From: Gammaproteobacteria bacterium
Lineage (GTDB): Bacteria > Pseudomonadota > Gammaproteobacteria > Tenderiales > Tenderiaceae
Direction of reading: 5' to 3'
NCBI GenBank assembly: GCA_016200485.1
Contig: JACQEP010000016.1
Location: 237,863-301,862 of the forward strand
DNA: 64,000 nucleotides
Positions 8,948-17,630 of this stretch are shown in pieces. Under the pieces are notes generated by a model. That model was not told where the DNA came from, ran no database searches, and was given only the letters and a program-made list of their open reading frames with translations. Within the stretch, counting starts at the first letter, position 1. Each line of letters begins with the position of its first letter. A program made the position numbers and the translations under genes.

Positions 8948-9022
8948 GATCTTCGGTATTTGCTGGGCGGATTTTATACCGATTCAAGCAACTTGCTGCG
9001 CAGTTCTCAAAATCCGTCTCGA

Positions 9023-9044
9023 ATTTGCGACAGATTGCGCAAAT
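9023..9044. promoter_or_regulatory. Dyad in the divergent promoter region of the electron-transfer locus
   Basis: Perfect 7-bp arms ATTTGCG/CGCAAAT with an 8-nt spacer. It lies in the 215-bp gap between the divergent oxidoreductase (start 8947) and membrane-protein (start 9163) genes. The position suits an operator controlling both operons; no regulator family is recognised. Confidence 0.4.
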
Positions 9045-9162
9045 CGATAGTTACCCCATCGTCTAATTGTAATGAATGGCCGATAATATCCACATACAAG
9101 TACAGTCTTCCATTAGCTAAAATTAAATTACGCACTATGTAATAGTGCCAGGGTTAAATATC

Positions 9163-10020
9163 GTGAGCAGTGTCAATACCAGCATCCGAGGCAATCTGGA
9201 GCCCTCGCCGGCCAAAACTACCCGTAACAGCAGCGATGGCAAAACGCGCGCCAGTTTCACCGGCACGTTGATCTTTTTTCTACTGGTGACCATTCTGCTC
9301 TATGACGGCTGGCTGAATCGATTCAACAAAGACATCACCGCCGAGCATGGCATCGGCTACTGGCTGGGGATTATCGGTGGCAGTCTGATGCTACTGCTGT
9401 TGCTTTATCCGCTGCGCAAACGCTGGGGTGCGATGCGCAAGCTGGGGGCGGTAAAACACTGGTTCCGTTTTCATATGGCACTGGGCGTGCTCGGGCCCAC
9501 GGCAATTCTTTATCACTCGAATTTTCAGCTCGGCGCGCTTAACAGTAATATCGCGCTGTCCTGCATGTTGATCGTCGCCAGCAGCGGTCTGCTCGGCCGA
9601 TATTTTTACGCCAAGATTCACCATGGTCTCTATGGCCGTCAAGCCACGCTCGAAGAACTCAATGCCGCGCTGTCGGCACAAGAAAACATTCTGCTGGGCG
9701 ATTCAGCGGTAGCCACCAGGATGAGCGAGCGTCTGGCGCGTTATCACTCCCTAGCGCAACCGCCAAGCAGTCTCGCGCAATCCTTAGCCCGTGTATTGGC
9801 GCTTGCCATCCATACGCGCAGTGACTACTGGCGCATCCGGCGCGGATATAGCCGTGAACTGCGCCGCCATCTGGCCGATTATTTTTCCGCCATCCGCCAC
9901 GTTGCCGAGTATTCACTCTATACCCGTCTATTCGCACTTTGGCACATACTACATCTACCATTGTTTGTAATGATGCTGATTACCGGCATCGTGCATGTCA
10001 TCGCCGTTCACGTGTATTGA
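9163..10020 (+). CDS. His-rich polytopic membrane protein, probable cytochrome b-like quinone/electron carrier
   Basis: About 285 aa with five hydrophobic segments: FFLLVTILLYDGW, YWLGIIGGSLMLLLLLYPL, FHMALGVLGPTAILYH, CMLIVASSGLLGRYFY and a C-terminal LFVMMLITGIVHVIAVHV. Histidines cluster in membrane segments (KHWFRFH, ILYHSN, LWHILHLP, GIVHVIAVHV), consistent with bis-His heme b, as in cytochrome b561 or ferric-reductase-like proteins. I do not recognise the exact family. A GTG at 9163 with CAGGG upstream looks a better start than the GTG at 9145. It is the first gene of a four-gene operon, 6 bp before the 21-heme cytochrome, so it likely links the inner membrane to periplasmic hemes (inference). 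Confidence 0.7.
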   Translation: MSSVNTSIRGNLEPSPAKTTRNSSDGKTRASFTGTLIFFLLVTILLYDGWLNRFNKDITAEHGIGYWLGIIGGSLMLLLLLYPLRKRWGAMRKLGAVKHWFRFHMALGVLGPTAILYHSNFQLGALNSNIALSCMLIVASSGLLGRYFYAKIHHGLYGRQATLEELNAALSAQENILLGDSAVATRMSERLARYHSLAQPPSSLAQSLARVLALAIHTRSDYWRIRRGYSRELRRHLADYFSAIRHVAEYSLYTRLFALWHILHLPLFVMMLITGIVHVIAVHVY

Positions 10021-10026
10021 TTTTTT

Positions 10027-11568
10027 ATGCGTGCGGTCTGGTGGTGTTTATTCCTGACGTTATGGTCCAGTATTGCCACAGCAACGCTGGAGACACTGGT
10101 GATGCCCGGCAAGTTGGCCAGCGCCCATGCCAAATACGAAGAACAATGCGCCAAATGCCACACGCCGTTGCGCGACACACCGCAAAAAACGCTCTGCCTC
10201 GATTGCCATAAGGAGGTTGCTGCTGACATTAAGGCAAATCGCGGTCTGCATGGGCTCGATCCACAACTCATTAAAACCGACTGCAAAACGTGTCACACCG
10301 ATCACAAGGGACGTGGCGCCGATATCGTGCAATTCAATCAAACGCAATTCAATCATGCCCACACCAATTTTCCGCTCAAGGGCGCGCATCAATCGACACT
10401 CTGCGGCGCCTGTCACCGGACCGGCGATCCCTACCGCAAAGCGCCAAGCCGCTGTCTGGATTGCCACAAACAGGACGACCGCCACGCCGGAAAATTAGGC
10501 CCGCAATGCGATAAATGCCACACCCAGGATCAATGGCGTGATTCCCGCTTTGATCACAGCAAGACAAACTATCCGCTCACTGGCAAACACCGCCAGGTGG
10601 ATTGCGCGCTGTGTCACCCCGGCCAAAAGTACAAGGATGTACCGCAGCAATGCGTCGCCTGCCACGGCATCAACGACGTGCACCAGAATCGTTATGGTGA
10701 TAACTGCAAGCGTTGCCACTCGACGCAGGGCTGGAAGGGCACCGCCTTTGATCATGATCGCGACACGCACTACAAGCTGCTGGGGCGGCATGCAACGACG
10801 CCTTGTCAAAGTTGCCACAACGCCGATTTCAAAACCAAACTGGCAACCGATTGTTACGGCTGTCATCGTGCCGATGATGAACATCAGGGCCGTTATGGCA
10901 AACAATGCCAAAGCTGCCATACGCCTGAGCGCTGGGCCAAGAAACAGTTTGATCACGATAAAGCGACCAAATTTCCGCTGCGTGGCAAGCATCGGGACGT
11001 CATCTGTGGCGCCTGCCACAAGGGTCCGGCGAGCAATGAAAAAAATAAAACCGCCTGTCGGCAGTGTCATGCCAGCGCTGATATCCACCGCGGTAGCCAG
11101 GGTGACAAGTGCGAGCGTTGTCATAGCGAAGCTGGATGGCGTGATCGCGTTGTTTTCGATCATGACACCACTCGCTTCCCATTAATCGGCTTGCATGCCG
11201 CAGCCACCTGCGCCGATTGTCATCCCACATCTGAATATAAGGGAATCAAGTCGAATTGCCTGGCATGTCATAGTGCACAGGACAAACACAAAGGCAGGCT
11301 CGGCGAAAAATGCGAAGCCTGCCACAACCCCAACGATTGGCGCTTTTGGCAATTTGATCATAGTCAGGAGACCAAATTCTCACTGCGCGAGGCGCATGCC
11401 AAATTACGCTGTGATGATTGTCACCGTTCGGCGACTAACAATCTGAAGATTTCTTCAGCCTGCGGCGATTGTCATCGCGCGGATGACGTTCATGACGGCG
11501 AATTTGGTCAGCGTTGTGAACGCTGTCACAGCGAGCGTAGCTTCAAAGATATTACGATAAAAAGATAG
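10027..11568 (+). CDS. 21-heme periplasmic c-type cytochrome
   Basis: 513 aa with a signal peptide (MRAVWWCLFLTLWSSIATA) and 21 CXXCH heme-binding motifs, which I counted one by one. Hemes 4 to 21 fall into six regular three-heme modules: FDHxxTxFPLxGxH, CxxCH, CxxCH, then H-x-G-x-x-G-xx-CxxCH-x4-W. The first three hemes form a less regular module. This is the cytochrome c7/c3-like tri-heme repeat known from metal-reducing bacteria. Additional His in FDH and GKH are likely distal heme ligands. Position in the operon suggests it spans the periplasm between the membrane protein upstream and the large cytochrome and barrel downstream. Redox partners are inferred. Confidence 0.93.
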   Translation: MRAVWWCLFLTLWSSIATATLETLVMPGKLASAHAKYEEQCAKCHTPLRDTPQKTLCLDCHKEVAADIKANRGLHGLDPQLIKTDCKTCHTDHKGRGADIVQFNQTQFNHAHTNFPLKGAHQSTLCGACHRTGDPYRKAPSRCLDCHKQDDRHAGKLGPQCDKCHTQDQWRDSRFDHSKTNYPLTGKHRQVDCALCHPGQKYKDVPQQCVACHGINDVHQNRYGDNCKRCHSTQGWKGTAFDHDRDTHYKLLGRHATTPCQSCHNADFKTKLATDCYGCHRADDEHQGRYGKQCQSCHTPERWAKKQFDHDKATKFPLRGKHRDVICGACHKGPASNEKNKTACRQCHASADIHRGSQGDKCERCHSEAGWRDRVVFDHDTTRFPLIGLHAAATCADCHPTSEYKGIKSNCLACHSAQDKHKGRLGEKCEACHNPNDWRFWQFDHSQETKFSLREAHAKLRCDDCHRSATNNLKISSACGDCHRADDVHDGEFGQRCERCHSERSFKDITIKR

Positions 11569-11576
11569 GGGCTTAT

Positions 11577-13808
11577 ATGAAACGCATTGCTTCACTATTC
11601 ATCTTGATCGCCGGACTTATGTTCGGCCTGTCCGCAATAGCCGCGGGTACTGGCTCGCAGCAGCGCTTTGATCACTCCATGACGGCCTTTCCGCTCACCG
11701 GTGGCCATGCCACGGTAAATTGCGCGGCTTGCCACCCACGCGGGGTATTTAAGGGCGCGCCGCGTACCTGTCAGGGCTGCCATGGTGCCAGTGCCAGCAT
11801 TAATGCGACACGCAAAAATTCGCGCCACATCGTCTCTAGCAGTACCTGCGATGCCTGCCATAGCGTATATACCTGGACGCCGGCAAAACGAATGGATCAT
11901 GCCGAGGTCAGTAGCGATTGCTTTAAATGCCACAATGGCCGCACTGCACCTGGCAAACCAGCCAAACACATTCAAACCAATAGTCAGTGCGATAATTGCC
12001 ATATCAGTGGCAGCTGGACGCCTGCCGTCTTTGATCATCGTCAGGTGAGTGGAAGTTGCGCGAGTTGTCACAACGGCACTTCTGCTATGGGTAAGTCGGC
12101 AAATCACGTGTTAACAACTCTTGATTGCAATAGTTGTCACATAACGCTGTCATGGACGCCAGCGCATTTTAATCACAGCAACGTGACCGGCAGTTGTTCG
12201 ACCTGCCATAACGGCACGTCAGCAGCGGGCAAGAAGGTCTCGCACATCACCACGACCCAGGACTGCGGCATATGCCATACCACCAATGCCTGGTTACCCG
12301 CGGGGGTTGATCATTCCACCGCAGGTACTAATTGCTCAAGCTGCCACAACGGGTCTAACGCTACCGGCAAAACCGCAACACACGTTGCGACGACACAGCA
12401 ATGCGGCACGTGTCATAGCACGACTGCTTGGAAACCCGCTAACTTCAATCACCTCGGTGCGACGGCGGCCTGCACCACATGCCACAATGGAACGAGCGCT
12501 ACAGGCAAGACAGCGACGCATATCGTCACCACGTTGCAATGCAATAGTTGCCATACTACGACTGCCTGGAAGCCCGCGACCTTTAGCCACAGTGGCATTA
12601 CTGCGGCCTGCTCCACCTGTCACAATGGCAGCAGTGCGACCGGCAAGACAACGACGCACATTGTCACCACCTTGCAGTGCGACAGCTGCCATACCACTCG
12701 CGCCTGGAAACCTGCGGCCGTCAATCATTCGCTGGTCGGCACGACTTGCTCAAGCTGTCACAATGGCACCACCGCCACCGGTAAAACAGCTGCTCATATT
12801 CCGACTACGTTACAATGCGGAACTTGTCATAATACAGGTGCATGGTTACCGGCCAATTTCAACCACACCGGAGCCACTGGGACCTGTGCCACGTGCCACA
12901 ATGGTTCAACCGCCACAGGCAAATCAACCTCACACATTGTTACTACGCTGGCGTGTGATACGTGCCATGCCACCACTGCTTGGAAACCTGCAAGCGTCAA
13001 TCATTCGCTCGTCGGTACAAACTGCTCAAGCTGTCACAATGGCAGCAGCGCTATCGGCAAAACGGTAACGCACATAGCGACAACCTTGCAATGCAACAGT
13101 TGTCACACCACCAACGCCTGGCTGCCGGCGACATTTAGTCATTCGGGGGTGACTGCCGCCTGTTCCACTTGCCATAACGGCACCAGCGCTACTGGCAAAT
13201 CGGCCTCACACATTGTCACCACCTTGACCTGTGATAGTTGCCACACCACCGCAGCGTGGAGACCTGCGACCGTCAATCATTCACTGGTCGGCACGAATTG
13301 TTCCACCTGTCACAACGGTACCAGCGCTACCGGCAAGTCAGCAACGCACATAGCGACAACCTTGCAATGCAACAGTTGCCACACCACTGTTGCCTGGCTG
13401 CCGGCGACGTTTAGTCATTCGGGGGTGACCGCCGCTTGTTCCACTTGCCATAACGGCGTCAGTGCAACCGGTAAACCGACTGGGCATTTCTCAGGCGAAT
13501 GCAGCAGCTGTCACGTCACTCTCGCCTGGCGACCGGTCAGCACCTATTCGCATACCTCGGCTAAGTACCCCGGCAATCACCGCGCGCCATTGACGTGTAA
13601 CAGCAGCCGTTGTCACAGCACCTTAAGCAACGCAGTGAATTGGCCATATCCAGCTTATCAACCCGACTGCGGCGCCTGTCATGCTGGTAATTTCAAACAG
13701 GGCCCGCACGATGAAACGGTCAGTCAATTGCGCAACTGTAGCGGTAGCTGCCACGTACAGGGAGTGGCGCGCAGCGGCCAACATCATATAACGGATGCGG
13801 AATTCTAA
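11577..13808 (+). CDS. Giant multiheme c-type cytochrome, about 30 hemes
   Basis: 743 aa, signal peptide MKRIASLFILIAGLMFGLSAIA. I count 28 CXXCH motifs plus two expanded ones near the C-terminus: CNSSRCH (C-x4-CH) and CSGSCH (C-x3-CH). It opens with FDHSMTAFPLTGGH, the module start of the 21-heme protein, then changes to a two-heme repeat of about 45 residues: CSTCHNGTSATGK, xxxHIxTTLxC, xSCHTTxAWxPA, then a His before the next motif. Ser/Thr/Gly-rich linkers point to a secreted or cell-surface protein. Similar repeats occur in large Geobacter and Anaeromyxobacter cytochromes (from memory). The last 80 residues leave the repeat pattern and may contact the barrel protein encoded directly after it. 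Confidence 0.92.
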   Translation: MKRIASLFILIAGLMFGLSAIAAGTGSQQRFDHSMTAFPLTGGHATVNCAACHPRGVFKGAPRTCQGCHGASASINATRKNSRHIVSSSTCDACHSVYTWTPAKRMDHAEVSSDCFKCHNGRTAPGKPAKHIQTNSQCDNCHISGSWTPAVFDHRQVSGSCASCHNGTSAMGKSANHVLTTLDCNSCHITLSWTPAHFNHSNVTGSCSTCHNGTSAAGKKVSHITTTQDCGICHTTNAWLPAGVDHSTAGTNCSSCHNGSNATGKTATHVATTQQCGTCHSTTAWKPANFNHLGATAACTTCHNGTSATGKTATHIVTTLQCNSCHTTTAWKPATFSHSGITAACSTCHNGSSATGKTTTHIVTTLQCDSCHTTRAWKPAAVNHSLVGTTCSSCHNGTTATGKTAAHIPTTLQCGTCHNTGAWLPANFNHTGATGTCATCHNGSTATGKSTSHIVTTLACDTCHATTAWKPASVNHSLVGTNCSSCHNGSSAIGKTVTHIATTLQCNSCHTTNAWLPATFSHSGVTAACSTCHNGTSATGKSASHIVTTLTCDSCHTTAAWRPATVNHSLVGTNCSTCHNGTSATGKSATHIATTLQCNSCHTTVAWLPATFSHSGVTAACSTCHNGVSATGKPTGHFSGECSSCHVTLAWRPVSTYSHTSAKYPGNHRAPLTCNSSRCHSTLSNAVNWPYPAYQPDCGACHAGNFKQGPHDETVSQLRNCSGSCHVQGVARSGQHHITDAEF

Positions 13809-15548
13809 ATGAATAGCACACATACTTTTCGCTGGTCCTTATTATTGTGCGCATTCTTATTGCCGCCGCGCGTCTTTTCTGCGGCTGATATACCCGTCAC
13901 GCCTGAGACGCCACCGCCACCGGGTGAATCGCTCGCTGAGTTGCCGGAAGACCCGTTGGCAGCGACCATGGAACAAGCGCGTCGCGCATTTAGCTCGGGC
14001 GATTACTCACGCGCGGCTCAACTCTATACTAAGGCGCTCGATAGCAAGGATAAACGTTTTGCTCAGGTAGCACTCGAAATGCTTGGTGTCGTCCGTGAAC
14101 GCAATGGCCAGTACGCACAGGCAAAGGCGGTATACGAGCAGTATTTGTCACGCTTTCCCAAAGGCGAAGGTGCAGTTCGTGTGCGGCAGCGACTTGCAGG
14201 CCTAGTAACTGCGGAATGGAAACCAAAAGAGACCGTGCCTGAAACGAAGCCCGTTGCGAAACAAGAGAAGGGATCCGAGTTCTATGGATCGTTCGGTCAG
14301 ACCTATCGCCATTTCTCAACTTCAACGGCCACGTCTTCATCTGATCAAAGTTCGCTCTTGTCATCCATTGATCTGAATGCCCGCGGTCATAGCAGCAATC
14401 TTGACATCAAAGGTCGTATTAACGCCGGCCATCTTGCAGATATCACTTCGAATAAGGATAAAGACTATTTGTATTTTGCTTATCTCGATCTGAGCGGCCA
14501 AAGCCCATTCGGTGCGCGTATCGGCCGCCAAACTCAATATGACAGCGGTATTTTTGGCCGCTTCGACGGGCTAAATCTCCGCATGCGCTTGCCGGGTGGA
14601 AATTCGGTAAAGCTTGCTGGCGGATCACCGGTCGAATCGTCGTCACACACTCGTGTCGATCCGCTTCGTCATTTCGTTAGTTTGAGTCTCGATACTCAAA
14701 CCAGTGATCGTCTCTGGAATTTTAATGGCTATCTAATCAATCAAACTGCCGAGAGTCTTAACGACCGACGTGCTATCGGCCTAGAGTCACGCTACTACAG
14801 CGAAACGCAGACGTTTGCCGGGTTGGTGGATTATGATGTCGGCTATCATGCCCTCAACATTTTAATGGCCCAGGGCACCTTGACGCTTGCGGATCAAAAC
14901 ATCGTTAATTACGCGATCGATTATCGCAGTAGTCCGCTGCTCGCCACGCGTAACGCGATCATCGGGCAGCCCGTCACCAAACTGGACGAGCTGCGGCAAC
15001 TGTTTACCGAATCCGAGATCCGCGATTTGGCGGCAGATCGCACTGCGACTAGCCGCATTGTGATGCTCGGAATTTCACATCCCTTCAGCAGCCGCTGGCG
15101 GGGCGATCTCGATTATAGCGCCAGCGATCTTTCGGCAACGCCCGCCTCTGGCGGCGTTGCCGCGACCGACAGTACGGGTATCGAACATTCGATCAGCGGA
15201 CGGCTGGTTGGCAATGGCATCGGTTGGCCTCAGGATTACACAACATTCGCGCTCCGACTTGCCACTGCTCAAAATATCGATCAAACCACTTTTAATGCGA
15301 ATCACCGACACGTCACTACGGATGGTTGGCGCATCAATCCAGGGATGCGCCTGAACTATCGCCGTTACAACGATCGCGCCGATACACAATGGGATGCCGC
15401 GCCAAATTTAAAAGTCGACTATCTCTGGGGCAAGCGCTTCTACTTCGAACTGGAGGCCGGTTACGAACGCTCACATCTCAATACCTGGCCACAAGCGATT
15501 GATACTGACACCACTTACCTCTACGCCGGTTATCGCGTGAATTTTTGA
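13809..15548 (+). CDS. TPR plus outer-membrane beta-barrel protein, putative cytochrome conduit porin
   Basis: 579 aa, starting at the base after the cytochrome stop codon, so tightly coupled. A signal peptide ends near FSAADIP. Residues about 50-130 form TPR-like helices (ARRAFSSGDYSRAAQLYTKAL, RNGQYAQAKAVYEQYLSRFP), then a charged linker (KPKETVPETKPVAKQEK). Residues about 165-579 alternate polar and hydrophobic residues and end in a C-terminal Phe after YLYAGYRVNF, the usual outer-membrane barrel signature. In porin-cytochrome complexes a barrel sheathes or anchors a multiheme cytochrome across the outer membrane. By position this is the best candidate for that role here; it is not recognisably MtrB or a known porin-cytochrome family. 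Confidence 0.78.
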   Translation: MNSTHTFRWSLLLCAFLLPPRVFSAADIPVTPETPPPPGESLAELPEDPLAATMEQARRAFSSGDYSRAAQLYTKALDSKDKRFAQVALEMLGVVRERNGQYAQAKAVYEQYLSRFPKGEGAVRVRQRLAGLVTAEWKPKETVPETKPVAKQEKGSEFYGSFGQTYRHFSTSTATSSSDQSSLLSSIDLNARGHSSNLDIKGRINAGHLADITSNKDKDYLYFAYLDLSGQSPFGARIGRQTQYDSGIFGRFDGLNLRMRLPGGNSVKLAGGSPVESSSHTRVDPLRHFVSLSLDTQTSDRLWNFNGYLINQTAESLNDRRAIGLESRYYSETQTFAGLVDYDVGYHALNILMAQGTLTLADQNIVNYAIDYRSSPLLATRNAIIGQPVTKLDELRQLFTESEIRDLAADRTATSRIVMLGISHPFSSRWRGDLDYSASDLSATPASGGVAATDSTGIEHSISGRLVGNGIGWPQDYTTFALRLATAQNIDQTTFNANHRHVTTDGWRINPGMRLNYRRYNDRADTQWDAAPNLKVDYLWGKRFYFELEAGYERSHLNTWPQAIDTDTTYLYAGYRVNF

Positions 15549-15589
15549 AGCGTCGTGATGCTGTTATCGCCTGAAACATCCCCATTCGA

Positions 15590-17044
15590 TTAAGGGCAGA
15601 ACGGGCTCGCCATACAGATGTTTTGCGCGGGGTCTGCCAAGCTCCATGGGGCTTGTCCCAATTGATCGAAACCGCCTTCGACATAGGCATAGGTGCCCGG
15701 TTGGTAGATCGGAATGTAATTACCGCCGCCATCTTTGTACCAAGTGTTATTGGAATACGTGCCGCCATTGGTGTTCTTGACGGTACCGATGGCGCCGCCA
15801 GTATAAAATTGGCGGTTATAAAATGCGCTGTAGTAAGTATCCAAACCTGCGGCGGGCGCCACCCAGCCAGCGCCCGGGGTATAACTATATTGGCTTGCCG
15901 TCATGTGGACATGATTACCGGGTACCGAGGCACGCTCGAAGGCATCATAGTGGGCATCCGGCGCCCTTAACGGATCAGTGAACCATTGTTTCATCACGAT
16001 CTCGGAGTTGGGATCATAGCTGTAATTAAACGCTTTGCCGTCCAGTGTTGAGTTACCGGAGGTGCGGGCGTTGGTACTCTTGTTCAGCGCCAATTCCCGA
16101 TCATGCGGCACGACTGGGTTCTGGCCAATGGTCAGCGCCGTGGTGTCGCTATAGGTGCGATTACGCATATCGACCTGGAAGATTGCCGAATACCCCTCGA
16201 CTGGATCATTCACACTCTGATAAATGAGTGGCTTGTGATCGATGCGATCCTTGAGAAATTCCTGATAGGCGCCAGTGGCGCTCTTGTCCACCTGGCGCAT
16301 GATGACACGGGTGGGGTTACCGGAGCCGTTACCATTCCAGCGTGGGTCGCGGTGGTTGGTAATACCCACCGCGTTGCCATTGCCGTCGGAGTTGTACAGG
16401 CCGATCGGATCACAGCCGTTTCCGGCATATAGGGCACAGGCATCCGTGTTGAAGGCGTCCATGATGCCGGTGAAATTGTTGTTGCTGCCCACCGTGGCGC
16501 CCGTGAACCCGCCGCTGTCCGACAACGAACCTGCCGGGGTGCCGCTGGGACTCGACTTGGTTGCCAAGTCACCCCCTTGAGTGTAGGTCTGCGACCCCCC
16601 CATCTTGACGTAGGTGTCCTGCTTCCATTCGGAGTCGCGGCCGCCCAGCACCAGGTGAAACCATGTGCCATTCAGCGCTGCGTCGGCACCGGTATAGCCG
16701 CTGACGGTGACGGCTTCGTATCGATATTCCATCTGATCGGCGATGCCGAATTTCTTGGTCTTGACGCCAGCGGTCAAAATGGATTTGTCCCAGATACACC
16801 CATTATCCTGATAACCATAACCGGTAAAAAAGCAGGAAGACAGATGGCGGCCGCCTTGATAACCATTGGCATCGCCGGTGGTGTCGGTGACCGTGGTATT
16901 GGGCAGGAAATTTAATCCGAAATATGCGAGGGCATTTAAAGGCCAGATCACGGCCATCAGCGCCAGCAAGGCTGCGCGGCCCAGCGTGGCCTGCCCCTTG
17001 AATTTCTCACTCATCCTTGAGCCGATGTCATCTCTTTTACTCAT
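15590..17044 (-). CDS. Exported protein of unknown function
   Basis: About 484 aa, convergent with the barrel gene. A hydrophobic segment (AALLALMAVIWPLNALA) ending before YFGLNFLPNTT reads as a signal peptide after a long n-region. The start is uncertain: ATGs at complement 17042-17044 and 17012-17014 and a GTG at 17056 are all possible. The mature part is rich in Gly, Asn, Tyr, Thr and Asp with WFHLVLGGRDSEW, several Cys (SSCFFTGYG, DNGCIWD, TDACALYAGNGC) and a C-terminal CMASPFCP. It looks like an extracellular or outer-surface protein, perhaps disulphide-linked. I recognise no family. Proximity to the cytochrome operon hints at a surface role, no more. Confidence 0.7.
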   Translation of the reverse strand: MSKRDDIGSRMSEKFKGQATLGRAALLALMAVIWPLNALAYFGLNFLPNTTVTDTTGDANGYQGGRHLSSCFFTGYGYQDNGCIWDKSILTAGVKTKKFGIADQMEYRYEAVTVSGYTGADAALNGTWFHLVLGGRDSEWKQDTYVKMGGSQTYTQGGDLATKSSPSGTPAGSLSDSGGFTGATVGSNNNFTGIMDAFNTDACALYAGNGCDPIGLYNSDGNGNAVGITNHRDPRWNGNGSGNPTRVIMRQVDKSATGAYQEFLKDRIDHKPLIYQSVNDPVEGYSAIFQVDMRNRTYSDTTALTIGQNPVVPHDRELALNKSTNARTSGNSTLDGKAFNYSYDPNSEIVMKQWFTDPLRAPDAHYDAFERASVPGNHVHMTASQYSYTPGAGWVAPAAGLDTYYSAFYNRQFYTGGAIGTVKNTNGGTYSNNTWYKDGGGNYIPIYQPGTYAYVEGGFDQLGQAPWSLADPAQNICMASPFCP

Positions 17045-17208
17045 CTCGGCTCTCACTTAGATTTTCCGGTCAACCCCACAGCGATTGGCAACACTTAATG
17101 GATGATCCGTAATTCAAAATACAACACCAAGCTGAATTGGGGCTGAAACCCACAACCAAAAAGCAACTATTGCCTGAATCAAGGTCTAACTAGGTAAATA
17201 TTGTATAA

Positions 17209-17579
17209 TTTATATGGTTATTATCCGCCTTTGAATGCGCGCAGGTAGGCAGCCACCTGTCCGAATCCATCGAAGAAAGCCGTCATCCCATCGCACCTGG
17301 CCTCGTTACGCTTTATGCCGATATCGTCTTCGATTATGTCGATATTAAGACTGAAAAATCCTGAATTAGCGTCGATCAATGGCGGTCATCGCATAGCCTG
17401 CGCGAAGACATCGAAAATTCGAGCGCTCCGGCACCGAGTACTTCCCTATCGAACCGCCCAGGGTTGAACTGCCGGATCTCGTTAACTCCCCCCTGTTTTT
17501 TTGCCCACTGCTGCCGATCTATATACCACGGGGCGGAAGTCTTACATTGACACCTGAGTTATTAAAATCAATGGGTTAA
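17209..17579 (+). pseudogene. Decayed gene fragment upstream of the HDOD-GAF gene
   Basis: One frame is protein-like through SHLSESIEESRHPIAPGL and LYADIVFDYVDIK, meets an in-frame TGA at 17362, and continues in the same frame with WRSSHSLREDIEN. Near 17415-17430 the protein-like sequence moves to another frame (GTEYFPIEPPRVELPDLVN) and ends in LTPELLKSMG and TAA at 17579. That is one premature stop and one frameshift. I do not recognise the family. The rest of the 17045-17630 gap shows no other gene. Confidence 0.4.
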
Positions 17580-17630
17580 AGCCCACCAACCTTACTGGAA
17601 TTGGCGGCAGGGATGAGCAAACAGGAAACC

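Noticed and set aside
10060..11163. Long minus-strand frames opposite the 21-heme gene
   Set aside because: Caused by the biased codons of CxxCH repeats; no start signals or motifs.
11800..13500. Apparent DNA tandem repeats about 140 bp apart, CRISPR-like at first sight
   Set aside because: They are the coding repeats of the giant cytochrome (CxxCH modules), with codon-level divergence and no uniform spacers.
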